Source of the DNA: Pontibacter lucknowensis
Lineage (GTDB): Bacteria > Bacteroidota > Bacteroidia > Cytophagales > Hymenobacteraceae
Length of the DNA stretch: 64,000 nt
Direction of reading: 5' to 3'
Assembly (NCBI RefSeq): GCF_900156415.1
Contig: NZ_FTNM01000001.1
Coordinates: 1,325,221-1,389,220 of the forward strand
Shown in pieces: positions 18,559 through 27,595 of the stretch. Under the pieces are notes generated by a model. The model had not been told where the DNA came from. It did not search any database and worked only from the letters and a program-made list of their open reading frames with translations. The stretch's first letter is position 1. Every line of letters begins with the position of its first letter. The translations under genes and the position numbers were made by a program.

Positions 18559-19182
18559 TTAAGCGGTTGGAATTTGCTGATCGTTCGTTCCTGACCCTGC
18601 TTGGTTATCTACAGCTAACGCCTCATTCGTTGCTCTTGTTTCCTCCTTCTTAGCTCCCGTATTATTCGTTCTCCTCGCCATGATCTGCTGCACAGCTCTT
18701 GGTTCGCGGATGGTTTCCTGGCGGATGATCTCCTGTAGGCGCAGGAAGCCACCGATCAGCGCCTCTGGCCTTGGAGGGCATCCGGGTACATACACATCCA
18801 CAGGTATAATGCGATCTACCCCCTTCACTACGTGGTAACCGTGCTCCCAGTAGGGGCCGCCGCAGTTGGAGCAGCTGCCCATCGAAATCACGTAGCGCGG
18901 CTCCGGCATCTGCTCATAGAGGCGACGCACGCGGTCAGCCATCTTGAAGGTAACGGTGCCGGCCACAATCATCACATCCGACTGACGAGGCGAGGCACGG
19001 GGTATAATGCCGAAGCGATCGAGGTCGTAGCCGGAAGCATAGGCCCCCATCATCTCGATGGCGCAGCAGGCCAGACCAAAGCCCATTGGGAACAGAGATG
19101 TGAGTCGCGCCCAGTTGAGCAGATCGTCCAGTTTGGTGATGATCACACCGCCTTCTCCCGTCTTGTCCTGTGGTATATTCAA
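18559..19182 (-). CDS. nuoB: NADH-quinone oxidoreductase subunit B
   Basis: The subunit that holds the terminal Fe-S cluster N2, which passes electrons to quinone. The four ligand cysteines are visible: C39 and C40 in [11 protein letters not shown]104 in GSCSNCGG and C135 in [11 protein letters not shown]. The 207-residue protein has a long low-complexity C-terminal tail beyond the core. No in-frame ATG precedes the conserved [14 protein letters not shown]; the start is TTG at 19182, or the GTG at 19146. Confidence 0.95.
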   Translation of the reverse strand: MNIPQDKTGEGGVIITKLDDLLNWARLTSLFPMGFGLACCAIEMMGAYASGYDLDRFGIIPRASPRQSDVMIVAGTVTFKMADRVRRLYEQMPEPRYVISMGSCSNCGGPYWEHGYHVVKGVDRIIPVDVYVPGCPPRPEALIGGFLRLQEIIRQETIREPRAVQQIMARRTNNTGAKKEETRATNEALAVDNQAGSGTNDQQIPTA

Positions 19183-19231
19183 ATCTGAATGATGAATTAA
19201 ATGTTTTTCTCCTTTGTCACAAACTCTTTTG

Positions 19232-19744
19232 TCAAGAGGTCTGCTCTCCTGGAGAGGTATTTCTTACCTCGTACTTCCGCTCGTTTACTTGCTGGTATAT
19301 CTTCTTAGGTATACGGGAGCGGCTTTGCGGCACCACTGGTTTCGGCCTGATCCAGTCGAGGTGGCCTTTTACCCAGGCATAAGCCAGGCCAAGCGCCAGC
19401 ACACCGATGAAAATGAACATCTCGATCAGCGCAAACCAGCCCCACACACCGTCAGTAGCCTCGATCAGGTCGCGGCGGCCAAACACGGTAGCCCACGGAA
19501 ACAGGAAAGCGAGCTCCACATCAAAAATGATGAAGATAAGCGCCACCACATAAAACCGCGGGTTGAACTGTACCCAGGAGTTGCCGATCGGCTCTTCACC
19601 TGACTCGTAAGTGGTCAGCTTCTCCGGATTGGGTCGGCTGGGGCGGATAAGCCGGGCGGTAAACAGACCGATCACCACAAAGATCGCTCCCCCAATCAGG
19701 AAAAGCAGGATCGTTCCGAAATCAGAAAGGTAGGTTTCCTCCAT
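19232..19744 (-). CDS. nuoA: NADH-quinone oxidoreductase subunit A
   Basis: A small membrane subunit of complex I next to the quinone tunnel. The 170-residue protein has three helices and the conserved [39 protein letters not shown]. Its C-terminus is about 40 residues longer than typical and basic ([18 protein letters not shown]), a lineage-specific tail. First gene of nuoABC, with a candidate promoter just upstream. Confidence 0.94.
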   Translation of the reverse strand: MEETYLSDFGTILLFLIGGAIFVVIGLFTARLIRPSRPNPEKLTTYESGEEPIGNSWVQFNPRFYVVALIFIIFDVELAFLFPWATVFGRRDLIEATDGVWGWFALIEMFIFIGVLALGLAYAWVKGHLDWIRPKPVVPQSRSRIPKKIYQQVNERKYEVRNTSPGEQTS

Positions 19745-19764
19745 AGCGCCGCAGCAGTTTTACA

Positions 19765-19794
19765 CAAATTTACGATAAAATAACTTCTTGGCAT
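19765..19794 (-). promoter_or_regulatory. Candidate promoter of nuoABC
   Basis: On the minus strand TAAATTTG (19772 down to 19765) fits TAnnTTTG. Nineteen bases upstream is ATG (19794-19792) where TTG is expected, a one-base mismatch. A start near 19758 gives a short leader for nuoA. Confidence 0.5.
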
Positions 19795-19944
19795 AAGTGC
19801 TGTTTTAGCTGCAGGCAAAGGCCACGCACAGGTATAGCAAGACGACTTCAGCACACATACACAAATGCTCCCTGACAGCGTTAAACAAACAACCTTTCCT
19901 CATCTATACCTGTACGAGATAATCCACACTTAACGAAACTGCAA

Positions 19945-21369
19945 ATGCTCACCGGACGCGTCAATGCACCAGAAATCAACACCCCGCATGGCTGGCTCAA
20001 CACCGACCGGAGCTGGTCTATTAAAGACTTCAGAGGCAAGATCGTGTTGCTGGACTTCTGGACCTTTGGCTGCATCAACTGTCAGCACATTGTGCCGGAC
20101 CTGAAGCGGCTGGAGGATGAGTTTGCCGATGTGCTGGTGGTGATTGGTATACACTCTGCTAAGTTCGACGCCGAAAAGCAGACCGAAACCATCCGGCAGG
20201 CTATCCAGAAATTCGGGGTGGAGCATCCGGTGGTAAACGATGCTGACTTTGCCATCTGGAACCAGTACGGTGTGCGGGCATGGCCTACTACGGTGCTCAT
20301 CGACCCGAACGGAAAGGTGGTGGGGCAGCATGCCGGAGAAGGCGTGTACGATACGGTGCGGCCTTACATCCAGCGCATGAAAGAAGAGTTTATAAACGAG
20401 CTAAACCAAACGCCTATACCTGTGCAGACTGAGGTTAAAGAAGCAGGTGTCTTGTCCTTTCCCTCCAAATTGATCAGCGACGCAGCGGGTAATCTATACC
20501 TGTCGGACAGCGGGCACAACCGCATCCTGAAGCTGAGCCAGCAGGGGCAGGTGCTCGAAGTGATCGGCAGTGGCGAACGGGGCTTTAACAATGGCGGCTA
20601 TGCCGATGCGACCTTTAACGAACCGCACGGGCTTGCCCTGCATGGTAGTACGCTCTATGTGGCAGATGCCAAGAACAACGCCATTCGCAAAGTAGACCTG
20701 CAGCATCGAATGGTGAGCACAGCCGCCGGCACCGGTGAACTGGAGTACTACTTCCATGACGATAAGCGACGCGAGCCTGTGAACCCCAATAGCCCATGGG
20801 ACCTGCTCATACACGGGCGCAGCATGTTCATCGCCAATGCGGGCAACCACCAGATCCTGCGCATGGATTTGGAAACTGAGCAGGTATACCGATTTGCTGG
20901 AAGTGGTCGTGAAGCTCTCACCGATGGTCTGCTGGACGAAGCTGCCTTTAACCAGCCCAGCGGACTCTCCATCCGGGGAGAGGTGCTCTACGTAGCCGAC
21001 GCTGAGGCCAGTGCTATCCGCACTGTCAACCTCAAAACAGGTATGGTGCTCACTCCGCTGGGTCGCGGTCTGTTCGACTTTGGCGATGAGGACGGTCATG
21101 TGGACGACGCCCTGCTGCAGCACTGCGTGGGGGTAGAGGTGATCGACAGCGACGTGTATATTGCCGATACTTACAACGGCAAGGTCAAAGTGCTCGACAT
21201 GGAGCGCCACCGTGTGCGCACCCTTGCTGACGGCCTGCACGAACCCAACGACCTGCTATACCTGAACGGCCGCCTCTGGGTCACCAGCACCAACAGCCAC
21301 CAGCTCTACCAGATCGACCTGCACACAGGAGCAAAGGAAGAGGTGAAAGTAAAGGAGTTAGAGAGTTGA
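19945..21369 (+). CDS. Thioredoxin-like and NHL-repeat protein
   Basis: A 474-residue fusion resembling the NHLRC2 family. The N-terminal thioredoxin fold carries CINC (Cys43, Cys46) in LLDFWTFGCINCQHIVPDL, with the cis-Pro region RAWPTTVLIDPNGK. Residues about 160-470 are NHL beta-propeller repeats, seen as recurring units such as PSGLSIRGEVLYVADAEASAIRTVNL and PHGLALHGSTLYVADAKNNAIRKVDL. No signal peptide is present, so it should be cytoplasmic. Substrate unknown; a thiol-redox role is inferred. Confidence 0.85.
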   Translation: MLTGRVNAPEINTPHGWLNTDRSWSIKDFRGKIVLLDFWTFGCINCQHIVPDLKRLEDEFADVLVVIGIHSAKFDAEKQTETIRQAIQKFGVEHPVVNDADFAIWNQYGVRAWPTTVLIDPNGKVVGQHAGEGVYDTVRPYIQRMKEEFINELNQTPIPVQTEVKEAGVLSFPSKLISDAAGNLYLSDSGHNRILKLSQQGQVLEVIGSGERGFNNGGYADATFNEPHGLALHGSTLYVADAKNNAIRKVDLQHRMVSTAAGTGELEYYFHDDKRREPVNPNSPWDLLIHGRSMFIANAGNHQILRMDLETEQVYRFAGSGREALTDGLLDEAAFNQPSGLSIRGEVLYVADAEASAIRTVNLKTGMVLTPLGRGLFDFGDEDGHVDDALLQHCVGVEVIDSDVYIADTYNGKVKVLDMERHRVRTLADGLHEPNDLLYLNGRLWVTSTNSHQLYQIDLHTGAKEEVKVKELES

Positions 21370-21435
21370 GGGGTTTGGGAGTTTAGGAGTTAAAATATAG
21401 CGACGTTTCCTGTTTGGGCGCATTTGTACGGACAG

Positions 21436-22068
21436 CTATACTTTTACCCTAACTTCAGCCTCAATCAGGTTGTTGCGCATTCTCTGGAAGAAGCGGAGCG
21501 TCACCTGGAAGATCGGGCTCATGATGAAGGTATAGAAGAAGGTAGCGATGAAGATCGGTCCTCCCAGCACATAGCCTATACCCAGGATCACACACTCCAC
21601 CACAATGCGGGTACGACTCACAGACGCGTTCAGCCGCTCCGACAATGCCAGCATGAAACCGTCGCGCGGACCGGCGCCCACACCACCTGCAACATACATT
21701 CCGCCGGCTATACCTGCTATCACCACTGAAACAGCCAGGTTCAGGTAGTCGAGTGGCGTATTGGTAGCCGATGGCAGGATGTCGAGCCAGAGGAACATGT
21801 CCATGAACGGCCCGACAAGCATTGCATTAAGGAAGGTGCCTATGTTGATATACTTTCGGTTGATAAACCAGGAGATAGCCACAAAAAACAGCCCCACCAT
21901 CACGCTCCAGGTTCCGATCGTAAAGCCCAGATGTTGAAACAGCGCTACATTGAGCACCTCCCAGGGGTGCAGCCCCAGGTACTTCACCTTCACGGCAATG
22001 GCATTGGCAAAGCCGAACAGCAGCAATCCAAGGAAGAAAAAACTATAGCTAACTACTTTTTCGCGCAT
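21436..22068 (-). CDS. YczE/YitT-type membrane protein
   Basis: A 210-residue protein with five or six membrane helices. GIAGGMYVAGGVGAGPRDGFMLALSER and the early LLLFGFANAIAVKVKYLGLHPWEVLN match the YczE/YyaS/YitT group, whose transport or regulatory role is unsettled. It is convergent with the thioredoxin/NHL gene, 66 bases apart. Confidence 0.8.
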   Translation of the reverse strand: MREKVVSYSFFFLGLLLFGFANAIAVKVKYLGLHPWEVLNVALFQHLGFTIGTWSVMVGLFFVAISWFINRKYINIGTFLNAMLVGPFMDMFLWLDILPSATNTPLDYLNLAVSVVIAGIAGGMYVAGGVGAGPRDGFMLALSERLNASVSRTRIVVECVILGIGYVLGGPIFIATFFYTFIMSPIFQVTLRFFQRMRNNLIEAEVRVKV

Positions 22069-22254
22069 AATACGGTGGCCCTGTTTACAGCAGGAGCCGG
22101 GTTAGAACAAAATCAGGCGCAAGAAAGTTAATTTTGGCCGCAATAAGAACGAAGCCAGGGAGCCAAATACATATTCTAGTGGGTGGTTACCAGATTTAAC
22201 AAATAAGTATTATATTCAAAGACTGAAAAGTCTTATTAAGTTGATAGAGCAATT

Positions 22255-22905
22255 ATGATGTTGAGGTGGGCGTATACTTGTTGCTTTTGTCTGCTGCTTG
22301 GTTCCGGAGCATTTGCTCAAACTGAGATAGTCGACTACATGGGCCGCCCCATTATGGCAAAGCAGTACCTGGACGTGAAGGGCTCGCCTTATCTGGATGA
22401 CGAATGGCAGGAGGGCTGGGTTAAGCTGGAGGACGGGAAAGAGTACATCGGCGTTCGGCTAAAGTACGACCAGGTTGCGGATGAGCTTATGTTTAGCAAC
22501 AAGAAAGGGGAGGCGCAGTTGTTTGTGCAGCCTGTCGTGGAATTTGAGCTGATGAAGCGCTTGTTCATGAGAGGGTATGAACCCGTAGATGCTACGCCTT
22601 TAGATGCATTTTATGAAGTACTGGCCGATGGCCCCACACAGCTTTTGAAGCGAACAACTAAAACGGTGCATGAGGAGGTACCTTATAGCTCAGCTACAAA
22701 AGTAAGAAGCATTATAGAGCAGCAAAGCTACTACCTGGCCGATAGGGAGGGTAAACTGACGAAGCTGAAAAAGGACAAAAAGTCGCTGATCAAGGCCATA
22801 GGCAACAGGCAGACTGAACTTGAAGCGTACGTCAAAGCCAATCGCCTGGACCTGAGGCAGGAGCAGGACATGACCAGGCTGGTAACGTACTATAATAACC
22901 TGTAA
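22255..22905 (+). CDS. Secreted hypothetical protein, copy 1 of a tandem pair
   Basis: A 216-residue protein with signal peptide MMLRWAYTCCFCLLLGSGAFAQ. It shares its plan with the next gene: GSPYLDDEWQEGWVKLEDGKEYIGVRLKYDQVADELMF here against GSPYLHKEWAKGSLTLKSGTVYQGIDLMYDQVKDAIIF there, and both end in KANRLDLRQEQDM...LVTYYNNL-like sequence. I do not recognise a characterised family. The two are probably one transcript and arose by duplication. Confidence 0.7.
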   Translation: MMLRWAYTCCFCLLLGSGAFAQTEIVDYMGRPIMAKQYLDVKGSPYLDDEWQEGWVKLEDGKEYIGVRLKYDQVADELMFSNKKGEAQLFVQPVVEFELMKRLFMRGYEPVDATPLDAFYEVLADGPTQLLKRTTKTVHEEVPYSSATKVRSIIEQQSYYLADREGKLTKLKKDKKSLIKAIGNRQTELEAYVKANRLDLRQEQDMTRLVTYYNNL

Positions 22906-22935
22906 TCTTATTTTCAACTTAAAAACAAACGCCCT

Positions 22936-23616
22936 ATGAAAGCTGTCTTCTTACGATTCGGTTTAGTGATGCTGGTTGGCTGCTGCTTTAGCCTTCAGGC
23001 GCATGCGCAGTTCACGCATACCAACGACATGGAGGCCCGTCCGGTACACGAGTACAACACCATCACCATGATAGGGTCACCGTACCTGCACAAAGAATGG
23101 GCGAAAGGTTCCCTGACACTCAAGAGCGGCACCGTTTATCAGGGCATCGATCTGATGTATGACCAGGTGAAGGACGCCATCATCTTCAAGGCGAAGAACG
23201 GAGACGTGAAGGAGCTGCTGGAGCCGGTGCAGGAGTTTAAGATAGGGTATATCGAAAACAACCAACCCGTAGAGCGCACTTTCCGATCAGGATATAGCGG
23301 CGACGGCATCTCGGCCAATGCTTTTATGGAAGTGCTGGCTGACGGGCAGGTGTCGCTCCTGAAACGAACTTCCAAAAAGATTTTCGACCGCAAGCACTAC
23401 AGCTCCGCCACCATCGACAGGGAGGTGCAGGAAAGCGAGGATTATTACATTGCAGTGGGCGACAAGGCAGTAAAAGTGAAGAAATCGAAAAGCTCCCTGC
23501 TCTCTGCTATACCTGACAAAAAAGACTACCTGGAAACCTACATCAAATCGAATGCGCTGAACCTGCGCAACGACAGCGACATGGCCAAACTGGTTGCCTA
23601 CTATAATTCGCTGTAG
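22936..23616 (+). CDS. Secreted hypothetical protein, copy 2 of a tandem pair
   Basis: A 226-residue paralogue of the preceding protein with signal peptide MKAVFLRFGLVMLVGCCFSLQAHAQ. Shared features include the SPYL...EW motif, YDQVKD, a VLADGQVSLLKRTSKK segment and the ending LNLRNDSDMAKLVAYYNSL. It starts 30 bases after copy 1. A terminator for it lies inside the 3' end of the convergent DinB gene. Confidence 0.7.
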   Translation: MKAVFLRFGLVMLVGCCFSLQAHAQFTHTNDMEARPVHEYNTITMIGSPYLHKEWAKGSLTLKSGTVYQGIDLMYDQVKDAIIFKAKNGDVKELLEPVQEFKIGYIENNQPVERTFRSGYSGDGISANAFMEVLADGQVSLLKRTSKKIFDRKHYSSATIDREVQESEDYYIAVGDKAVKVKKSKSSLLSAIPDKKDYLETYIKSNALNLRNDSDMAKLVAYYNSL

Positions 23617-23642
23617 GCTTTCGTAAAGTTTGTTAAAGATAT

Positions 23643-24209
23643 TTAAGCAGCTGCCTGGTTGACGGGTAGCTGCTTTTTTACTTGCAGGGCTTGCTGCAGG
23701 TGCCGCTCCTGGTGCAGCGCCATAAATTCCAACGCCTCCCCAATGCGCAGTTTCAGCAGCTTAAAGAACTCGACAGGTATGGCCTTTTTATTCAGGTTGG
23801 TGTTTTTGGCTTTGTTGAGGAGCTGTAGCAGTTCGGTCTGGTGGTCCAGAAACTCCTCCAGCGTTTGGCGACTCAATTGGCTGTTGTTAGGGTTCATGTG
23901 GCGCACGGTTTTGCTTTTCTTGCTGTTGTCCGGTCGCACCATATCCAGCGATTTCTTGCCAAGCCAGCTATAGCTGATGCTCTGCTGGGAGTTGTTGCCG
24001 GAATTTGCCGTAATGGCCTTTGCCAGTGCCGGGTTGTAATAACGGCTGTAACGGTTCAGGTGCTCGAGGCACTCAAGTATGCTCCAGCTATCCGAAGCTG
24101 GTTTGAAGTTGAGGAGGGCAAGCTCCAGTGGCACTAAAGCTGAGATAACAGTGTGCTTCTGATTTTCGACAGTGCGGGAGATTTGGTCTAGGGTATTCAT
24201 AGCGTTCAT
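23643..24209 (-). CDS. DinB family protein
   Basis: A 188-residue four-helix metal-binding fold protein of the DinB/YfiT superfamily. Likely ligand histidines occur in ECLEHLNRYSRYY and in ALHQERHLQQAL. Members include bacillithiol- or mycothiol-dependent transferases and proteins of unknown role; a bacillithiol link is only suggestive, given ytxJ in the window. Start may be at 24209 or at the ATG three codons in. Confidence 0.75.
   Translation of the reverse strand: MNAMNTLDQISRTVENQKHTVISALVPLELALLNFKPASDSWSILECLEHLNRYSRYYNPALAKAITANSGNNSQQSISYSWLGKKSLDMVRPDNSKKSKTVRHMNPNNSQLSRQTLEEFLDHQTELLQLLNKAKNTNLNKKAIPVEFFKLLKLRIGEALEFMALHQERHLQQALQVKKQLPVNQAAA
23645..23679 (+). terminator. Terminator of the tandem secreted pair, inside the DinB coding end
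   Basis: AAGCAGCT (23645-23652) and AGCTGCTT (23668-23675) form an 8-bp stem followed by more T. It serves the plus-strand genes while coding the last codons of the convergent DinB gene. Confidence 0.7.
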
Positions 24210-24286
24210 CGTTTTATATTGTACGCATCAAAGGTACAGTGTGGCCTAAGTCCAATCCTTGATGAGCGTCAAGATTTACGAAGCGA

Positions 24287-24838
24287 CTACTTGATCCGGC
24301 TTAGTGTTTCGGGGGACATGCGCAGGTATGAGGCGATGTACTTTTTGGGGATGTGCTGAAACAGGTGGGGACTCCGCTGCATGACACGCTGCAGGCGCTG
24401 CTCAGGCTCAGGCAATAGCAGATCCACTTCCCGCTCTATCTTGCCAACCAATGCCTTTTCGAGCTGCTCATACCAGAAGCGCTTGATGTTTGGTCGCTCC
24501 TCCATCAACCGCATAAAATCGGCTTTGCTTATACCTAGCAGTTCACTTTTTTTGAGGGCCTGTATGTAGTAGTCAGATGGTTTGCCATCGACAAAAGAGG
24601 GAAACGACACCAGCAAGGTATGGGGGTAGCCAAAGCCTACGCAGATCTCTTCGTCAGGCAAGGGGTAGTAAATGCGCAGCGCCCCGCTCGTCACCAGGTA
24701 TAGCCCCTGCTCCACCTGCCCCTGCCGTATCAGGAAGTCATACCTATTCAGCAGCATCTTCTTCTTCCAAAGTGGCAGGAAAGCAGCTATGTCGTCGGGG
24801 GTGAGGTAAGGGATTTGGTTGAGGAGGGAAAGGGGCAT
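24287..24838 (-). CDS. Crp/Fnr family transcriptional regulator
   Basis: A 183-residue cyclic-nucleotide-binding-domain regulator. Residues about 25-115 form the cNMP-like beta roll (LIRQGQVEQGLYLVTSGALRIYYPL), and the C-terminus has a helix-turn-helix ending HIPKKYIASYLRMSPETLSRIK, where the recognition helix stops close to the C-terminus. This short form is common in Bacteroidota. Ligand and targets are unknown. It lies eight bases after the EVE/nuclease-like gene and is likely co-transcribed. Confidence 0.9.
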   Translation of the reverse strand: MPLSLLNQIPYLTPDDIAAFLPLWKKKMLLNRYDFLIRQGQVEQGLYLVTSGALRIYYPLPDEEICVGFGYPHTLLVSFPSFVDGKPSDYYIQALKKSELLGISKADFMRLMEERPNIKRFWYEQLEKALVGKIEREVDLLLPEPEQRLQRVMQRSPHLFQHIPKKYIASYLRMSPETLSRIK

Positions 24839-24846
24839 GGGGGAGG

Positions 24847-25839
24847 TTAAAAAACTAAGGTCTCCTTGGCTGACTCAGAAATGTCTTCGATCACAGCATC
24901 AGTCATAAACTTCAATCTTTTTTCTTTTGCCAGATCCTCGACTGCATTGTAAGAGATAAAAGAACACGAGTGGGACAAAAGTAACCGGAATACAGGTCTG
25001 GATAGCTCCTGCATTACTTTACCTCTTCTCTCTTCCGGAGCAACGATGTGTGCTTTTATATTTAAGTTCGGCTGTAGCGCCATCAAATCAGCCATCCTGA
25101 GTATGCCAGAGTAGATTGAAGTAGTATGCTCCACTTCATACGCACGAACAATGGTGCGACCTTTTATCCAGAGCACATCGATGTTCTCTATCGTTCGGAT
25201 GGTATCAAGGTCATAATTGAGAGGCAAATCATTTAATACAGAACTCTTCTTTGGCTGCCATATCTCCAAAACTCTGGTTCTGTCGTTTTTCGGAAGCCAA
25301 ATGCTATACCCCATGCGGTCACCAATATCTGCAAGTAATGCCTGAATTCTGAATGAGTCACGCGAAAGTGGTGCAGGGTCGACTGTAGGGCCAGGCTCAG
25401 GACCTACTGCAGGTGGAGTGTTTTCAGCCGGAGCAACCTCCAACGGAATGAAATGATCAATTTTATTGGTCTTGAACTGCCTGTCTAACAAATCACAGGC
25501 AGCTTGATCAGTGATAGGTTTTGAGGACTGCACATACTTGATACTCCAATACTTTCCTCCCGTTTCTGATAGTACAGCCATGTCAAAAGGCTTGCAAAAC
25601 TCAACTTCCTTGATGCTTAGAGTATGCACATACCGCTGACCATCTTGCCAAGGCTTGTGGTTTGTTAATTGATCTAGTTTAAAGCGTGCACCACACAAAG
25701 TTCTCTTTCCGACTTTAACAGCCAGGTATACCACGTCGTTTTGTTGAGGCCCTCGGTGCGAAAAGCCTGCTACATTATGCTCAATGCAGATATTGTAGTT
25801 TTCAACAGATGTTGAGCAATGGAGAATTCGTGTGCTCAT
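24847..25839 (-). CDS. EVE-like domain fused to a PD-(D/E)XK-like nuclease domain (hypothetical)
   Basis: A 330-residue protein with two parts joined by a Pro/Glu/Gly-rich linker (about 136-160). The N-terminal part (ENYNICIEHNVAGFSHRG...NDVVYLAVKVGKRTLCGARF) resembles EVE/PUA-like domains that bind modified bases. The C-terminal part has D221 in IENIDVLW and E235-V-E237 in RAYEVEHTTSIYSGILRMADLMAL, a spacing seen in PD-(D/E)XK nuclease folds with an ExE variant. EVE-nuclease fusions are often linked to defence against modified DNA, so this is a candidate restriction-type protein. Both domain calls are by eye. Likely one transcript with the Crp/Fnr gene and acylphosphatase. Confidence 0.55.
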   Translation of the reverse strand: MSTRILHCSTSVENYNICIEHNVAGFSHRGPQQNDVVYLAVKVGKRTLCGARFKLDQLTNHKPWQDGQRYVHTLSIKEVEFCKPFDMAVLSETGGKYWSIKYVQSSKPITDQAACDLLDRQFKTNKIDHFIPLEVAPAENTPPAVGPEPGPTVDPAPLSRDSFRIQALLADIGDRMGYSIWLPKNDRTRVLEIWQPKKSSVLNDLPLNYDLDTIRTIENIDVLWIKGRTIVRAYEVEHTTSIYSGILRMADLMALQPNLNIKAHIVAPEERRGKVMQELSRPVFRLLLSHSCSFISYNAVEDLAKEKRLKFMTDAVIEDISESAKETLVF

Positions 25840-25905
25840 AGTCGTGGATTAAGGCTGATATGTATAGGATAAAGTTAATGTATAATTACACATCATCCAA
25901 CTCTT

Positions 25906-26193
25906 TCACCTCCTCTGCTCAAACCGATCAAACCCCCTCAGCCCCTCCTTCTCCTCTACCTCCACTTTCTCTACCCTTGCCCGATCCGGGCCTTGGTGTG
26001 CCCATTCCTCCAGTTGTTTCAGTGCTTCGGACTTTCCCTCAGCCTCCAGGTATACGGTGCCGTCGGGTTCGTTCTGCACAAAGCCGTACAGGCCTAGCTC
26101 CAATGCTTTGCCTTGGGTGCTGGCTCTGAAAAATACGCCTTGTACCCGGCCATGTATGCGCATGGCCACACGCTTCTTGTCTTTGTTTTCCAT
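25906..26193 (-). CDS. Acylphosphatase
   Basis: A small enzyme that hydrolyses acyl phosphates. The signature GRVQGVFFRASTQGKALELGLYGFVQNEPDGTV contains the catalytic Arg and Asn. I start at ATG 26193 (95 residues, typical length); the upstream GTG at 26217 adds eight residues without support. Its last codons run into a Glu/Lys-rich tail. Confidence 0.93.
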   Translation of the reverse strand: MENKDKKRVAMRIHGRVQGVFFRASTQGKALELGLYGFVQNEPDGTVYLEAEGKSEALKQLEEWAHQGPDRARVEKVEVEEKEGLRGFDRFEQRR

Positions 26194-26397
26194 CAGGTAT
26201 AGATATCGCTTGTTCACTCAGAAAAACGGGGCAGACAGGTATAGGTTGAGGTAAGCAGGTGTAACAGTCGAAACAGAACGATTAACCCCGGAAGCCGTGT
26301 TATCAAATGGAGCAGGAGTTTTAGCTGATTCCTGAAATTTAAAGTATCTTTAACGCCCCCTCGCGGTAAGCCGCAGGGCAGATTTAAGCCATACGAT

Positions 26398-27315
26398 ATG
26401 TCATTACTATTCAATGATTTTAAGAGCTGGGAAAAGCATTGCGCTGAAACCGGCGAACCACTATACCAGCCTGTGCTGGAGTACGAAGTAGAACAGAAAG
26501 GCCGCACCGAAGATTTTATATGGGAGAACATCGCCAAGGCATACGAGGTGATGAAGGATGCCGTGCAAACCGGCCTCACCGAAGACATGACTTCCCGCTC
26601 AGGCATGGTGAACAACAGCGCCAAGAAAGTAGCAAAGTCGCCGGTAACAGTGCTGTCACCGGAGTTTCAGATGCTGGTGTCGCGTGCGCTGGGCGCCAAA
26701 GAGGTGAACTCGTGCATGGGCCGCGTAGTGGCCGCTCCAACGGCGGGTGCCTCGGGTATACTGCCCGGTACTTTGACCACGCTGCAGGAACTACACGGAC
26801 TTGAAGACCGAAAAATACACGAAGGTTTGCTCGTAGCAGCAGGTATAGCCCTCATCATCGAACAGAATGCCTCATTGGCCGGAGCCGTAGGCGGTTGCCA
26901 GGCCGAAACAGGTAGTGCGGCCGCCATGGCGGCAGGTGCTATTGTGTACTGCCTCGGCGGTAACGTGGAGCAGGTGTTTACAGCAGTGGCCATTACCATA
27001 CAGTGTATGCTGGGCCTGGTATGCGACCCGGTAGCGGGACTGGTGGAAGTGCCGTGTATTGTGCGAAACGCCAGCGCAGCCGCTATCGCTTATTCTTCGT
27101 CACAGCTAGCCATTGCTGGTGTAAATGCCGTTATTCCGGTTGACCAGTGCGTGGCAGCCCTCGGCGAAGTAGGCGAGAGCATGGAGCGCAAGTATAAAGA
27201 AACAGCCCTCGGCGGACTAGCCAACACCCCAAGAGCACGTGAAATAGAGAAGTTCGTGTTGGTGCAGGATGTGGAGATTCTGCCGGATGAAGACGAAAAC
27301 AGCGAAGGAGTTTAA
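26398..27315 (+). CDS. sdaAA: L-serine ammonia-lyase, Fe-S dependent, alpha subunit
   Basis: Converts L-serine to pyruvate and ammonia using a [4Fe-4S] cluster. The 305-residue protein matches the alpha chain: VMKDAVQTGLTEDMTSRSGMVNNSAKK, VVAAPTAGASGILPGTL, GCQAETGSAAAMAAGA and GLVCDPVAGLVEVPCIVRNASAA, which include the cluster cysteines. The beta-subunit region is not fused and is not next door, so it may lie elsewhere. A terminator follows. Confidence 0.92.
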   Translation: MSLLFNDFKSWEKHCAETGEPLYQPVLEYEVEQKGRTEDFIWENIAKAYEVMKDAVQTGLTEDMTSRSGMVNNSAKKVAKSPVTVLSPEFQMLVSRALGAKEVNSCMGRVVAAPTAGASGILPGTLTTLQELHGLEDRKIHEGLLVAAGIALIIEQNASLAGAVGGCQAETGSAAAMAAGAIVYCLGGNVEQVFTAVAITIQCMLGLVCDPVAGLVEVPCIVRNASAAAIAYSSSQLAIAGVNAVIPVDQCVAALGEVGESMERKYKETALGGLANTPRAREIEKFVLVQDVEILPDEDENSEGV

Positions 27316-27354
27316 GAGCTATAGGGGACTCTTTTGTAGCTCGATCAATAGAAG

Positions 27355-27387
27355 AAGGCAGTGACTGGAGAGGTCGCTGCCTTTTTT
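27355..27387 (+). terminator. Rho-independent terminator of sdaAA
   Basis: AAGGCAGTGAC (27355-27365) pairs with GTCGCTGCCTT (27373-27383), one G-T wobble, seven-base loop, then T-run. Confidence 0.88.
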
Positions 27388-27595
27388 GTTGCTATATACC
27401 TAACAGAAGCCTGGAGTAGCCGAAAGCAGTTGAACTTAAGCCGTTCAAATCGCTGTTGCCGCTTAAGTGACCCAGTTCATCACATTTTGCCGGTGTTTCG
27501 TCACATTTTAAGGCGCAAATGTATAGAAGTCAGTAGGTTGCACGTTGTAATTGCAAGCTGTCCATGCGTCAGCTTTAACCTGTACAGGATTTTAC

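Noticed and set aside
20494..21240. Open frame of 248 residues on the minus strand
   Set aside because: Antisense to the thioredoxin/NHL gene; the same reason dismisses those at 1298-2032, 27905-28645, 33916-34641, 41708-42514 and 42731-43588.
24847..25839. A complete restriction-modification system
   Set aside because: No methyltransferase or other defence gene lies nearby, so only a stand-alone candidate is reported.
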